64,000 nt of DNA from Vibrio tasmaniensis (GTDB taxonomy: Bacteria > Pseudomonadota > Gammaproteobacteria > Enterobacterales > Vibrionaceae), in NCBI RefSeq assembly GCF_024347635.1, contig NZ_AP025511.1, forward strand, positions 496,001 to 560,000, read 5' to 3'. The position numbers and the translations under genes were made by a program. Positions 52,394 to 62,390 of this stretch are shown piece after piece. Position 1 is the first letter of the stretch. Each line of letters begins with the position of its first letter. A model generated the notes under the pieces. It was not told the origin of the DNA and did no database searches. It saw nothing but the letters and a program-made list of their open reading frames with translations.

Positions 52394-53914
52394 ATGACCG
52401 AGCAAAAATACATTGTTGCCCTAGACCAAGGCACCACAAGCTCTCGCGCTGTAATCCTCGACCACGATGCAAACATCGTTAGCTCTTCTCAAAGAGAATT
52501 TACTCAGATTTATCCAAAAGCCGGTTGGGTTGAGCATGACCCAATGGAAATCTGGGCGACTCAAAGCTCTACATTGGTTGAAGCTCTTGCTAAAGCAGGC
52601 ATTCGCAGCGATGAGCTTGCAGGTATTGGTATCACTAACCAACGTGAAACCACCATTGTTTGGAACAAAGAGACAGGCAAGCCTGTTTATAACGCAATCG
52701 TATGGCAGTGTCGTCGTACAGCAGACATCTGTGAAGACCTTAAAGCGCGTGGCCTAGAAGACTACGTACGTGACAATACAGGCTTAGTCCTTGACCCGTA
52801 TTTCTCAGGTACCAAAGTAAAATGGATTCTAGACAACGTTGAAGGCGCTCGCGAAGACGCTGAAGCTGGCAAACTGTTGTTCGGTACGGTTGATACTTGG
52901 TTAGTTTGGAAAATGACTCAAGGACGTGTACACGTTACTGATTACACCAACGCGTCACGTACTATGTTGTTCAACATCAACGACCTATGCTGGGATCAGA
53001 AGCTACTTGATGAAATGGGCATTCCAGCAATCATGATGCCTGAAGTGAAACGCTCTTCAGAGGTATACGGTCAAACGAACCTGGGTGGTAAAGGCGGTAC
53101 GCGTATCCCAATCGCGGGTATTGCGGGTGACCAACAAGCTGCACTTTACGGTCAAATGTGTGTAGAAGCAGGCCAAGCGAAGAATACTTACGGCACGGGT
53201 TGTTTCCTTCTAATGAACACTGGCCAAGAGAAAGTAACCTCGAAAAACGGTCTACTAACAACACTGGCATGTGGCCCTAAAGGCGAACCTGCATACGCAC
53301 TTGAAGGCGCGGTGTTCATGGGTGGCGCATCAATCCAATGGCTACGTGATGAAATGAAGCTGCTGGCTGGCGCAGAAGACTCTGAGTACTTCGCAACCAA
53401 AGTAGACTCTTCAAACGGTGTTTACGTAGTCCCTGCGTTTACTGGTTTAGGCGCACCATACTGGGATGCTTACGCTCGCGGTACGATTGTCGGCCTAACT
53501 CGTGGTGTTAACTCTAACCACATCATCCGTGCAACGTTGGAAGGCATTGCTTACCAAACCCGTGACGTACTAGACGCGATGCAAGCTGACTCAGGCATCA
53601 AGCTAGCGAACCTACGTGTTGATGGCGGCGCAGTAGCGAATAACTTCCTAATGCAATTCCAATCAGACGTACTTGATACTGAAGTTCACCGCCCTGAAGT
53701 AACAGAAGTAACCGCTCTGGGTGCCGCTTACCTTGCCGGCCTAGCGGTTGGTTTCTGGGACAGCATTGATGAGCTTCAAGACAAAGCCGTACTTGACCGC
53801 ACATTCATGCCGCACCACGACGAAGAGAAGCGTAGCCGCCGTTACAAAGGTTGGAAACGTGCTATCAAGTGTGCACAGGTTTGGTCTGAACTGCACGATG
53901 ACGACGAAGAGTAA
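52394..53914 (+). CDS. glpK: Glycerol kinase
   Basis: FGGY-family kinase of 506 residues, the normal length. Motifs: [15 protein letters not shown] phosphate-binding start, [43 protein letters not shown] and [17 protein letters not shown]. It makes sn-glycerol 3-phosphate. Operon with glpF, closed by a terminator at 53994. Confidence 0.97.
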   Translation: MTEQKYIVALDQGTTSSRAVILDHDANIVSSSQREFTQIYPKAGWVEHDPMEIWATQSSTLVEALAKAGIRSDELAGIGITNQRETTIVWNKETGKPVYNAIVWQCRRTADICEDLKARGLEDYVRDNTGLVLDPYFSGTKVKWILDNVEGAREDAEAGKLLFGTVDTWLVWKMTQGRVHVTDYTNASRTMLFNINDLCWDQKLLDEMGIPAIMMPEVKRSSEVYGQTNLGGKGGTRIPIAGIAGDQQAALYGQMCVEAGQAKNTYGTGCFLLMNTGQEKVTSKNGLLTTLACGPKGEPAYALEGAVFMGGASIQWLRDEMKLLAGAEDSEYFATKVDSSNGVYVVPAFTGLGAPYWDAYARGTIVGLTRGVNSNHIIRATLEGIAYQTRDVLDAMQADSGIKLANLRVDGGAVANNFLMQFQSDVLDTEVHRPEVTEVTALGAAYLAGLAVGFWDSIDELQDKAVLDRTFMPHHDEEKRSRRYKGWKRAIKCAQVWSELHDDDEE

Positions 53915-53993
53915 TCTAAGCGTGAGTTAACAGAGGCGCGCGAATAATCACTTTTTCGTCGACTAGATTGTTCGAACCTCAGTAAACGAAACT

Positions 53994-54022
53994 AAAAAGA
54001 GCACTATTTTGTGCTCTTTTTT
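53994..54022 (+). terminator. Terminator after glpFK
   Basis: Stem AAAAAGAGCAC / GTGCTCTTTTT with T6. Confidence 0.93.
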
Positions 54023-54189
54023 GCGTTTGAGGCTCAAATCCCTCGTTTTGAGCAGCGTTTTTGCGGTTTAGACATGATTCCTTACCATCATTACTTCTCT
54101 CTTTTCATCAATTCGAGCACAATAGCGCAAGTTGATATTTTCGAATTTGGCACGCTAGAACCTATGGCGAGCAGGGAGTGGAAAGTTAA

Positions 54190-54975
54190 GTGAAGCAGAT
54201 ACCAAGACACCAGCAGATTGTAGACCTGGTAAAAACACAAGGATATGTGAGTACCGAAGAGCTCGTTGAAAAGTTCGATGTCAGCCCACAAACCATCAGA
54301 CGAGACCTAAACGAACTTGCCGATAGCAACAAAATTCGTCGCTATCATGGTGGTGCAACCATTCCTTTAAGCTCAGAGAACACCTCGTATAACACGCGTA
54401 AAGCGCTTAATTTCAACGAAAAAGACGTGATCGCCGACGAATTGGTTAAACACATCCCAGATGGTGCAACCCTATTCGTTGATATCGGCACCACGCCAGA
54501 ATCGGTTGCTCGCGCACTCAACAAAAATCACAAACAATTACGAGTTGTCACCAACAACATTAACGTTGCCAGCATTCTTCTACCGAACCCAGAGATCAAG
54601 GTTATCTTGGCGGGTGGCGAAGTGAGAAACCGTGATGGCGGTATAGTTGGCGAAGCGACACTCGATTTCGTGAAGCAGTTCCGCCTCGATTTCGGCATCT
54701 TAGGCATCAGCGGCATCGACTTTGATGGCTCATTGCTCGATTTTGACTATCACGAAGTTCGAGTGAAACAAGCCATCATCGAAAACAGTCGCAGTATTTT
54801 CTTAGCTGTCGACCATACTAAGTTTGGTCGTAATGCGATGGTTAAGCTCGGTAATATCTCTCAGGCACACATGGTGTTTACTAATAAGCAGCCACCGGAA
54901 GAGATTCTCAATATCCTTAAAGATTCCGCAATACCGCTAGAAGTGATCGATACCGCTCGTCCTATGAGCGAATAA
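54190..54975 (+). CDS. glpR: Glycerol-3-phosphate regulon repressor
   Basis: DeoR-family repressor of 261 residues starting at GTG 54190, with GGGAGTGGAAAG upstream. The N-terminal HTH (QIVDLVKTQGYVSTEELVEKFDVSPQTIRRDLNEL) and the sugar-phosphate sensor domain (DGATLFVDIGTTPESVARAL, GISGIDFDGSLLDFDYHEV) match GlpR. It is released from DNA by glycerol 3-phosphate. It sits between glpFK and glpD with terminators on both sides, so it has its own promoter. Confidence 0.95.
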   Translation: MKQIPRHQQIVDLVKTQGYVSTEELVEKFDVSPQTIRRDLNELADSNKIRRYHGGATIPLSSENTSYNTRKALNFNEKDVIADELVKHIPDGATLFVDIGTTPESVARALNKNHKQLRVVTNNINVASILLPNPEIKVILAGGEVRNRDGGIVGEATLDFVKQFRLDFGILGISGIDFDGSLLDFDYHEVRVKQAIIENSRSIFLAVDHTKFGRNAMVKLGNISQAHMVFTNKQPPEEILNILKDSAIPLEVIDTARPMSE

Positions 54976-55096
54976 ACCAAAACAACAGCTCAGTGACGGC
55001 ACTTTCTTAAATGAATCTCGATTCTTTATAGAAAAGTTAAAAAAGTAAAACTTGCTCGCTTCCACTGTCGCTTCTATGCTCGAATTAGACTTATTT

Positions 55097-55128
55097 AAAC
55101 CTCTGCTTTCATAAGCAGAGGTTTTTTT
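55097..55128 (+). terminator. Terminator after glpR
   Basis: Stem AAACCTCTGCTT / AAGCAGAGGTTT with a T7 tract. Confidence 0.93.
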
Positions 55129-55153
55129 ATGCGCAAATCACAGAAAACGCGCA

Positions 55154-55245
55154 TAAACGAAAATAATAAATGACCGCAAACGAAAGTTCATATAGGATTC
55201 AATTATGTTCTAAAATGCTCGTTCGCTCAGAAAGAGGTCAAAATC
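55154..55245 (+). promoter_or_regulatory. glpD operator/promoter region
   Basis: TAAACGAA at 55154-55161 and AAACGAAA at 55178-55185 are inverted versions of the TTCGTTT word found before glpF, suggesting shared GlpR sites. Confidence 0.45.
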
Positions 55246-56805
55246 ATGAGTGCTCAACAAAACAATTCAAACAACAGTACATCTTCCACTTTAGACTTGA
55301 TCGTGATTGGCGGCGGCATCAATGGTGCTGGCATTGCGGCAGATGCAGCAGGTCGTGGTTTAAACGTTGGCTTATACGAAGCAAATGATTTTGCCTCTGC
55401 GACATCTTCTGCAAGTTCAAAGCTTATCCACGGTGGCTTACGTTACCTTGAACACTACGAGTTTCGTTTGGTTTCGGAAGCACTGGCCGAGCGTGAAGTA
55501 TTGCTAAGAAAAGCACCTCATGTTGCTCAACCGATGCGTTTCCGTTTACCTCATCGACCATTTTTACGCCCAGCTTGGATGATCCGCTGTGGCCTATTCC
55601 TTTACGATAACTTGGGTAAACGCACCACACTTCCTGGAAGTAAAACGGTAAACCTTGCGAAATCAGGCCTGCTGAAGCCAGAAATGAAGACAGGCTTCGA
55701 ATACTCAGATTGCTGGGTTGATGATGCGCGAATGGTATTGCTCAACGTTTTGGCAGCAAAAGAAAACAACGCTGAAGTACGTAACTACTGCCGAGTTGAA
55801 AAAGCGCACCGTGAAGGTGATGTTTGGCATGTAACGATTCTTGATGTGATGACAAACCAACGCTTTGAACGCAAAGCAAAAGCACTTGTTAATGCTGCTG
55901 GCCCTTGGGTGAAACAGTTCTTCGATGATGGTTTAGAACAGGCTTCGCCTCGCAATATTCGTTTGATCAAAGGTTCACACATTGTTGTGCCGCGAATTCA
56001 TGACGAACCACAAGCGTACATTCTACAAAACAAAGACAATCGCATTGTGTTCATGATCCCTTACCTAGATAAGTTCTCGATCATCGGCACTACCGACCTT
56101 GAATACAAAGGTGATCCGCGTGAAGTGGCTATCGACGATGTAGAAGTGGATTACCTGATTGATATCGTTAATCAGCACTTTGTTAAGCAACTTGGTCGTG
56201 AAGACGTAGTTTGGACATACAGTGGCGTAAGACCGCTTTGTGATGATGAATCTGACTCACCACAAGCGATCACTCGTGACTACACATTAGAATTGGACGC
56301 AGAGCTGGATCAAGCACCACTGCTTTCAATCTTCGGTGGCAAGTTAACCACTTACCGTAAACTAGGCGAAGCGGCACTTAAGAAGCTTGAGCCACACCTA
56401 ACCAACATGGGTGCACCATGGACAGCGAACGACACGCTTCCAGGTGGTAACTTTAGTTGCAGCAGAGAGCAGCTTGCGAAGATGATCCACACTAAATACC
56501 CTTGGGCACCTGAAGCGTTGTTGCTTCGCTACGTGACTCAATTCGGTACTTACACATGGAAGCTACTAGAAGGGGCAACCTGCGAAGCTGACCTTGGCAC
56601 CCAATTCTCAAGCGAAGCCCATGGCGTTTATCAAGTTGAAATCGATTACTTGATCAATGAAGAGATGGCGATGACTGACGAAGATATCTTGTGGCGCAGA
56701 ACCAAGCTTGGTCTATACACGAGCGAGTCAGAGCAGCAAGCGGTGACTGATTACTTGAAAGAGAAACTACAAAGCAAAGTCGTGAGCTTTTCGCAAGTCG
56801 GCTAA
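55246..56805 (+). CDS. glpD: Aerobic glycerol-3-phosphate dehydrogenase
   Basis: Membrane-associated flavoprotein of 519 residues. The FAD-binding fold starts LIVIGGGINGAGIAADAAGRG. SSASSKLIHGGLRYLEHYEFRLV, VNAAGPWV and SIFGGKLTTYRKL are family motifs. It oxidises glycerol 3-phosphate to dihydroxyacetone phosphate and feeds electrons to quinone. The start at 55246 is preceded by AGAAAGAGG. It completes glycerol use with glpF, glpK and glpR. Confidence 0.97.
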   Translation: MSAQQNNSNNSTSSTLDLIVIGGGINGAGIAADAAGRGLNVGLYEANDFASATSSASSKLIHGGLRYLEHYEFRLVSEALAEREVLLRKAPHVAQPMRFRLPHRPFLRPAWMIRCGLFLYDNLGKRTTLPGSKTVNLAKSGLLKPEMKTGFEYSDCWVDDARMVLLNVLAAKENNAEVRNYCRVEKAHREGDVWHVTILDVMTNQRFERKAKALVNAAGPWVKQFFDDGLEQASPRNIRLIKGSHIVVPRIHDEPQAYILQNKDNRIVFMIPYLDKFSIIGTTDLEYKGDPREVAIDDVEVDYLIDIVNQHFVKQLGREDVVWTYSGVRPLCDDESDSPQAITRDYTLELDAELDQAPLLSIFGGKLTTYRKLGEAALKKLEPHLTNMGAPWTANDTLPGGNFSCSREQLAKMIHTKYPWAPEALLLRYVTQFGTYTWKLLEGATCEADLGTQFSSEAHGVYQVEIDYLINEEMAMTDEDILWRRTKLGLYTSESEQQAVTDYLKEKLQSKVVSFSQVG

Positions 56806-56846
56806 TTCCACTAGCCTAGACATGCTTCAGAACATGATTAACAACC

Positions 56847-56877
56847 AAGCTTAGCGTCCCCCGCGCTAAGCTTTTTT
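56847..56877 (+). terminator. Terminator after glpD
   Basis: Stem AAGCTTAGCG / CGCTAAGCTT with T6. Confidence 0.92.
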
Positions 56878-57059
56878 ATTGCCTGCTATTCCGCTCTGAC
56901 TGAGACTTCGTTCGCACTTCCATTTTCAATAAAATCTAAATAGTGTTTTATTAATCCCGTTGATTATCAACTTCGTAAAAGGTTGCTATTCTTTATCTCA
57001 ACGAAACAACACATTTAAAAACGCTCGCGATGTTAGCGCTTTAATAAGGAATCTATTCC

Positions 57060-57869
57060 ATGCAAAAAGTCATTCTGATTACAGGCTCTACCGACGGTAT
57101 CGGCTTCGAAACTGCAAAAGTACTCGTTCAACAAGGTCACCACGTTTTATTGCATGGACGTAACCCAAGCAAACTCAAAGACGTTGAGCAGCAGCTTGTG
57201 ACTCTCTCTACGGAAGCAAAAATCCAAATCTACGTGGCAGACTTGTCTGTTTTGGCCGATGTGGATACGTTGGCTGACGAATTGATTGCTGAGCACGATA
57301 AGATTGATGTATTGATCAACAACGCGGGTGTGTTCAACACTCCAAACCCAATCACTAAAGACGGGTTAGATGTTCGTTTTGCTGTGAACACAGTGTCACC
57401 GTATCACCTAACCAAGCGTCTGCTGCCAGTGCTAGGCTCATCTAGCCGCGTGGTTAACCTATCTTCAGCAGCGCAAGCCGCAGTGAGCATCGAAGCGCTA
57501 GAAGGCAAGAAGCCAATGTCTGATGGCGATGCTTACGCCCAAAGCAAGCTTGCGATCACCATGTGGACTCGTGAAATGGCAAAAGAGCTAGGTTCTACAG
57601 GCCCTATGGTTGTTGCGGTAAACCCAGCTTCGCTGCTAGGCAGTAAAATGGTGAAAGACGCGTACGGCATTGCAGGCGGCGACCTAAGCATTGGTTCTGA
57701 CATTCTTGTTCGCGCATCATTGTCTGACGAGTTCGCACAAGCGGGCGGTCAATACTTTGATAACGACAACAACACCTTTGCTAACCCACACCCAGATGCA
57801 ATTTACGGTGATAAATCACAACAAGTTGTCGCTAAAATTGATGAAATCATTACGAAAATCTTGTCATAG
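57060..57869 (+). CDS. Short-chain dehydrogenase/reductase
   Basis: Classical SDR of 269 residues. Cofactor motif TGSTDGIG, NNAG at the usual place, catalytic Ser in VNLSSAAQ and the Tyr-x-x-x-Lys pair in YAQSK. The cofactor-binding pattern with HGRNPSKL suggests NADP. AAGGA lies 9 nt upstream. It is monocistronic; the substrate is unknown. The C-terminal part resembles retinol-dehydrogenase-like SDRs, a weak hint only. Confidence 0.9.
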   Translation: MQKVILITGSTDGIGFETAKVLVQQGHHVLLHGRNPSKLKDVEQQLVTLSTEAKIQIYVADLSVLADVDTLADELIAEHDKIDVLINNAGVFNTPNPITKDGLDVRFAVNTVSPYHLTKRLLPVLGSSSRVVNLSSAAQAAVSIEALEGKKPMSDGDAYAQSKLAITMWTREMAKELGSTGPMVVAVNPASLLGSKMVKDAYGIAGGDLSIGSDILVRASLSDEFAQAGGQYFDNDNNTFANPHPDAIYGDKSQQVVAKIDEIITKILS

Positions 57870-57973
57870 AGAAACCTAAGCCTATCCTTTTAAGCTTAGG
57901 CAATCGCGATACTAAAAAACTCGGCACTGTGTAAGGTAGAACTTTGTTAATGCAGAGCCTTGCCGTAAATCTA

Positions 57974-58028
57974 TTTTTGACCCAACAATACCGTGGGTTT
58001 TAATTTATCTATATTGTTGAGTCAAAAA
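57974..58028. repeat. 17-bp inverted repeat TTTTTGAC/GTCAAAAA
   Basis: TTTTTGACCCAACAATA (57974-57990) pairs with TATTGTTGAGTCAAAAA (58012-58028), one mismatch, with a 21-nt loop. Between the SDR gene and ydcH-type gene. It may be a small terminator structure or a mobile-element trace. Confidence 0.6.
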
Positions 58029-58030
58029 CA

Positions 58031-58051
58031 AAAAAACTCCCGAAGGAGTTT
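58031..58051 (-). terminator. Terminator of the YdcH-type gene
   Basis: Read leftward: stem AAACTCC-TTCG-GGAGTTT, a stable TTCG tetraloop, and T6. Confidence 0.9.
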
Positions 58052-58081
58052 AATTATTTAAAACCATAGCACCTCGATTAA

Positions 58082-58318
58082 CTAATCGGATAAACGAGCA
58101 TGCAGTGCGTCTTTAAGTACAGAACGATCATGTTTCATTTGGTGCATCGAACCGTCATCAATGGGTGAATCTTTCAGCTCTAGTTTACGAATCTCTTTAT
58201 CAAGGTTGTCGTATGTCTTCATATCTGCTGCAAAGCCATCGTCAGTTTTAGCAAGCTCAGCAATTTTGTCTTTCATTTCAGGAAATTCGTGAACAAGAGA
58301 GTGATTTTCACCTAGCAT
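58082..58318 (-). CDS. YdcH family protein (DUF465)
   Basis: Small helical protein of 78 residues. MLGENHSLVHEFPEMKDKIAEL and LDKEIRKLEL, then a C-terminal KHDRSVLKDALHARL, match the DUF465/YdcH family of short coiled-coil proteins of unknown function. AAGAGG ribosome site lies just upstream, and a TTCG-loop terminator follows. Confidence 0.9.
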   Translation of the reverse strand: MLGENHSLVHEFPEMKDKIAELAKTDDGFAADMKTYDNLDKEIRKLELKDSPIDDGSMHQMKHDRSVLKDALHARLSD

Positions 58319-58651
58319 AGAAACCTCTTAAGTTGAGTAAAGTGATTGGTAGTACACATTCATTATTTACCTTAGCAAGGGACTCAAATAACAAATGAGA
58401 TCCAGTACACAGCCTAGAATATAGACAATTCAGATTCACAAATTTACAACACGAGTCGGTTGGGGTACGTTGTTTTACATAGAAGAAAGCCGGACCTACC
58501 GCTAAAGCCTTGCTTAATGAAAAAAGTATCGCTTCATTAGTCAACGAACCTATGTTTACAAAAAGCAGAACTTCAATTTCTCAAAGTTCAGCTTTCTAAG
58601 TTCGTTATTGTTTACGCTCTGCGCTTTTTCACTCATTGGCGATTTAAATGC
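58319..58651. other. 333-bp gap, no supported gene
   Basis: A 78-codon leftward frame (58308-58544) overlaps the YdcH start and has no family content or ribosome site. No terminator or repeat is clear. The stretch presumably holds the YdcH promoter and the 3-prime end of the sulfatase-locus transcript. Confidence 0.5.
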
Positions 58652-60100
58652 TCACTTAATCGAGCCTTTTTTAACCTTGGTAAACGGTGTCGATTTCCAC
58701 TTGTCTGTTATGACCTCTTCACCGGGCGTGTACATACGTAACACTGAATACCATTGATGATCGGGGATAGGTAAGAAGTTAGGATCATCTTCATGCCCTT
58801 TTACATCACTACTCATGTAAATGGTGTAACTGCCATCATCATTGGGCGTTAATGTTCTGTCTCCACGGGAGTGGCGGTTTAACTCGTTTTTCTCCATCAA
58901 TCGGGTTTCACCACTGTAAGCCGTGTATGACCAAAAGCCACCCTGCTCTAGCGGTGGCGCATCGAAAGTTACCGTGTAATCATATTTTCCGCCATCGAGC
59001 GCATCACCTTCACTATCAAAGAAGTCACCGCTATACATAGTGTGCTTTGCAGGCAGCCCCCATTGACCCATCAACGTACCGTAGGCGTGTTGAAAGCTTG
59101 CAACCTTGGTCATTTCTTCACGAGTGCCTAATACGTCACGTGAATCATCAAAGCCCGCATTAATGATTCGTTCCAGTCCGTCTTTTTTACCAGACTCGAT
59201 CATACGAAGCTGCTCTGTCGTAAATGGATGATTGGCTTTGCCTAATTCAAAATCTCCTAAGCCAATGTACTCGAATTGTTCTAGCAGCTTTTGGTCATGC
59301 GTCTTCATTGTTCCTTCAGACAGGATGAAATTGGTTCGCTCGACCCAATTAGAGTCTTCAGGGTCTGGATACTCACGCTCAACAGGATCTGGTCCTTTCT
59401 GACCTAAGTATTCCGACAACGTCCTAATATTCCATTGATCCATTAACTTTTGAGCAGTTGCAGAATCGTCACCGCCAAGGTCCATGATTCGACCCATCAT
59501 CTTGACCAGTGGGTGCTCAACATAGATGACTTGGTCGACACTCGCAGGAACTTCACCTTGCCATCCTTCTACCGCATACATGAAACTGCCGCCTTTTGTG
59601 CCTCGCTGTGGAGAGCCAAAAGCCGAGTCAGTAAAGTGCTGCATATTCATGGTATGGAACAACCAGTATCGATTTTCATCATGATCTGGAATCGTAATGA
59701 TGACCGGCTCTGCAGCTAGGTCCATCCACCCCATCAAATGTAATGTGTCATTGTTAATCGTCGGATGCGCAGTGTAAGTGTCGTCAGCAAGTATTCGAAT
59801 ATTTTGGAATCGATTCAAAGGGTAGTCTTGCTCAACGACGGTTTTGTAAAAGTATTTGTAGGCTTCATCTATCGAGTAAGCATACTCATAGGCAAGTTGT
59901 GCTAGCTGCTGATTGTCCTTTTTGAGCGACGCTAAGTTCGCCATCTCGACCGGTAGAGTTTCCGTTTTTATCGTCATAGCTGTGTTTGTTACTAAAGCTG
60001 CGCTTGTCGCGTCCACTGATTGGCTCGCGAGTAGCGTAGACGGAAGTGCAACCATGAAAGCACAAGCCAGTGCTGTCGCAAGTCTATTTTTTTTCATCAT
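58652..60100 (-). CDS. Exported DUF1254/DUF1214 domain protein
   Basis: Periplasmic protein of 482 residues with a Sec signal peptide (ending TLLASQ). The N-terminal DUF1254 part includes FQNIRILADDTYTAHPTINNDTLHLMGWMDL and WLFHTMNMQHFTDSAF. The C-terminal DUF1214 part includes FWSYTAYSGETRLMEKNELNRHS and LPIPDHQWYSVLRMYTP. The function of the family is unknown. It is the last gene of the leftward sulfatase locus, 12 bp after the barrel gene, so it is almost certainly co-expressed with it. Confidence 0.88.
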   Translation of the reverse strand: MMKKNRLATALACAFMVALPSTLLASQSVDATSAALVTNTAMTIKTETLPVEMANLASLKKDNQQLAQLAYEYAYSIDEAYKYFYKTVVEQDYPLNRFQNIRILADDTYTAHPTINNDTLHLMGWMDLAAEPVIITIPDHDENRYWLFHTMNMQHFTDSAFGSPQRGTKGGSFMYAVEGWQGEVPASVDQVIYVEHPLVKMMGRIMDLGGDDSATAQKLMDQWNIRTLSEYLGQKGPDPVEREYPDPEDSNWVERTNFILSEGTMKTHDQKLLEQFEYIGLGDFELGKANHPFTTEQLRMIESGKKDGLERIINAGFDDSRDVLGTREEMTKVASFQHAYGTLMGQWGLPAKHTMYSGDFFDSEGDALDGGKYDYTVTFDAPPLEQGGFWSYTAYSGETRLMEKNELNRHSRGDRTLTPNDDGSYTIYMSSDVKGHEDDPNFLPIPDHQWYSVLRMYTPGEEVITDKWKSTPFTKVKKGSIK

Positions 60101-60112
60101 TTAATGTCCTAA

Positions 60113-60790
60113 CTAAAAGCGAGTACGGAAGGTGACCCAGGAGTTATTGTCAGTATCACCGCTAAAGATGATGATATTGTCACTATCAACCTTGTAACCT
60201 AGCTGCATTTCAGCAGAGAAATCTCGCGTGTTCTCACCATCCAACCCATAAGTGTATTGAGGGGCGAACTGAAGATAAAATTGATCAGCAAAGTCGTACT
60301 TTAGGTAGTTAACGCTGCTGATGATTTGAGTATCTTGAAACTGGTTGTTCTCTTCCCACATCCTTCCATATGTTAAGGCGCTATAAAGTTTAAATTTGTC
60401 ACTCAACTTGAATGCTTGCATCACACCAAAAGAGGCGTAGTTCGATGTCAGGTCGTCGTTGGAAAAGTCGTGCCCAGCATCAACAAACAAGCCAGTGCCC
60501 GCTTTCTTGTTGGGTGTGAAGAATCGTGCTCGATAGTTTTCAAAGTTATTTTTGCCTTCTAGCTTACCCAATACCCCCCAATCGCCACGATTCACACCAA
60601 ATTGAAAGGTGGCACCAAGTCCTTTATTGCCCGCAATAAGTTCACCTCCCGTATAAACGGCCATTGGGTCAGCCATGTCACTGGCAGGTTCTTCTTGGGC
60701 GGAAACGGAAAATGCAAAGGGGGTAAGCGCAAAAATAGAGAGTGTGAAAGCGGAAAAAATACCCGTGAATAGTCGTAACGGTTTCTTCAT
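60113..60790 (-). CDS. Outer-membrane beta-barrel protein of sulfatase locus
   Basis: Protein of 225 residues. ATG 60790 (MKKPLRLF) follows GGA 8 nt upstream; the signal peptide ends SVSAQ. Alternating hydrophobic strands (GLGATFQFGVNRGDWGVLGKL, FKLYSALTYGRMW, FYLQFAPQYTYGL) and a terminal aromatic VTFRTRF indicate a barrel of about ten strands, somewhat like small Tsx/OmpG-like porins. It may admit sulfated glycans or their products. It lies between the sulfatase and DUF1254 genes. Confidence 0.78.
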   Translation of the reverse strand: MKKPLRLFTGIFSAFTLSIFALTPFAFSVSAQEEPASDMADPMAVYTGGELIAGNKGLGATFQFGVNRGDWGVLGKLEGKNNFENYRARFFTPNKKAGTGLFVDAGHDFSNDDLTSNYASFGVMQAFKLSDKFKLYSALTYGRMWEENNQFQDTQIISSVNYLKYDFADQFYLQFAPQYTYGLDGENTRDFSAEMQLGYKVDSDNIIIFSGDTDNNSWVTFRTRF

Positions 60791-60851
60791 ATTGTTGTCC
60801 GGTTGTAAGGTGTGCTTGTTACAGCACACCTTGCATTAGTCGTATTTGGCG

Positions 60852-62390
60852 TTAATCAGCAACCACTGATTTGTCTGCCATACCAATACCACCAGCCTTC
60901 TGTCTTGGTGGAAACGCTTCAAGAGACTTCTGATATTTCGCGGCTGCTTTGTGCAGTTTTGGTAATACCCAAGACTTCTCTTTCATCCATAAGAACCAAC
61001 CTCGAGTATCAGGGCTACGCTCGTAAGGATCGGCCTTGATGTTAATCAGCATCCCTAGTGGCCACTCTTCAGGCGGCGCAATCCACTCCGTTTTGGTTTT
61101 TAGGTGCACTTTCCAGTCATCAACTCGGAAGGCATTCAAATCTTGCTCGTTGTAGAAGAAGAACTCATGACGTTGACTCGGCTCGCCTTTGGTCAACATA
61201 TCCAGTTGGTTATAACCATCCAAGTGAACTTGATAACGCTCGCCGTTTAACTCTTTTCCATCAAGCAATTCTTGTTTAATGTCGCCTTCACCCACTGCAG
61301 CCATAATGGTTGGCACCCAATCTTCAGAAGTCATGAAGCCATCTGTGTATTCACCTTGAGGGATTTTATCTGGCCAGCTGACCAGCATAGGCACACGGAA
61401 GCCACCATCCCAAGTCGTACCCTTTTGTCCTCTGAATGAGGCAGAGCCGGAATCAGGCCAGTGATCTAGGTTTACGCCATTGTCAGATGTGAAGAGAATG
61501 ATGGTGTTATCGATTTCGCCCAAATCTTCAAGCTTATCGAGCAGCACACCGATTTGGTCATCAAGTTCGATCAAGCCATCGTAGTAGGTGTTAATTTGGC
61601 TCGCGCCTTGGTACTCCGGACGAACGTGCGTTTTTTGGTGCATACGCGTTGGGTTGTACCACATGAAGTAAGGCTGTTCGTCTTTCTCGGCTTCATGATT
61701 ATCAAGCCAGTTCATGGCAAAGTCTAAGAACTCACCATCGATTATCTGCATACGCTTCGCACCGAGCGTACCTTTGTCTTCAATAGTCTGTTTACCAACA
61801 ACACCAAACCTAGGATCTTCTTTCATGTCCACCGTATCGGTTGCCACAGTGTGAAGCACATTACGAGGGCGACTTCTGAAATTCGGGTCTTTAGGAAACT
61901 CTGGCTGTTCTGGCATTTCCATCACGTTAAGGTGATAAAGGAAACCGAAGAATTCATCAAAGCCGTGCACTGTTGGAAGGTGGCTATTGTTGTCGCCTAA
62001 GTGACTTTTACCGACATGCACGGTCGCATAGCCTTTATCCTTCAACATTTCTGCTAAGGTTGGATCTTCTTTTTGAAGGCCAAGGGAAGAGCCCGGCTGA
62101 CCGACAGACGTTAAGCCTGTGCGAAATGGATACTGACCCGTGATAAAGGCAGAACGACCTGCAGTAGAACTGCCTTGTGCGTAATAATCACTGACCATCA
62201 TGCCGCGTTCGGCAATTCGGTCAATATTCGGTGTGTCCACCGCGCCTAAACCACGGTGGTAGGCAGACAGATCCGTTGGGCTCACATCATCGAGCATGAT
62301 GGCAACCACATTGGGTTGACTCGCGGCATGTACGTTGACGCTCGCCAATACCGAGAGTGCCAAAGCGGATTTAACAAAAGACTTATACAT
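60852..62390 (-). CDS. Serine-type periplasmic arylsulfatase
   Basis: Sulfatase of 512 residues with a signal peptide (ending NVHA). Metal ligands: MLDDVSPTD near residue 33 and FTSDNGVN later. The formylglycine motif is S75-T-A-G-R79 in GSSTAGRSAFITG, i.e. serine in place of cysteine, so it needs an anSME/AtsB-type radical SAM enzyme for activation. Such a gene lies two genes upstream. VGKSHLGD and YFMWYNPTRMHQKTH supply further active-site residues. Release of sulfate from an organic or polysaccharide ester in the periplasm is the expected reaction. Confidence 0.92.
   Translation of the reverse strand: MYKSFVKSALALSVLASVNVHAASQPNVVAIMLDDVSPTDLSAYHRGLGAVDTPNIDRIAERGMMVSDYYAQGSSTAGRSAFITGQYPFRTGLTSVGQPGSSLGLQKEDPTLAEMLKDKGYATVHVGKSHLGDNNSHLPTVHGFDEFFGFLYHLNVMEMPEQPEFPKDPNFRSRPRNVLHTVATDTVDMKEDPRFGVVGKQTIEDKGTLGAKRMQIIDGEFLDFAMNWLDNHEAEKDEQPYFMWYNPTRMHQKTHVRPEYQGASQINTYYDGLIELDDQIGVLLDKLEDLGEIDNTIILFTSDNGVNLDHWPDSGSASFRGQKGTTWDGGFRVPMLVSWPDKIPQGEYTDGFMTSEDWVPTIMAAVGEGDIKQELLDGKELNGERYQVHLDGYNQLDMLTKGEPSQRHEFFFYNEQDLNAFRVDDWKVHLKTKTEWIAPPEEWPLGMLINIKADPYERSPDTRGWFLWMKEKSWVLPKLHKAAAKYQKSLEAFPPRQKAGGIGMADKSVVAD

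Noticed and set aside
58308-58544. 78-codon leftward frame overlapping the YdcH start
   Set aside because: No family similarity recognised, no ribosome site, atypical composition; overlaps a confident gene start.
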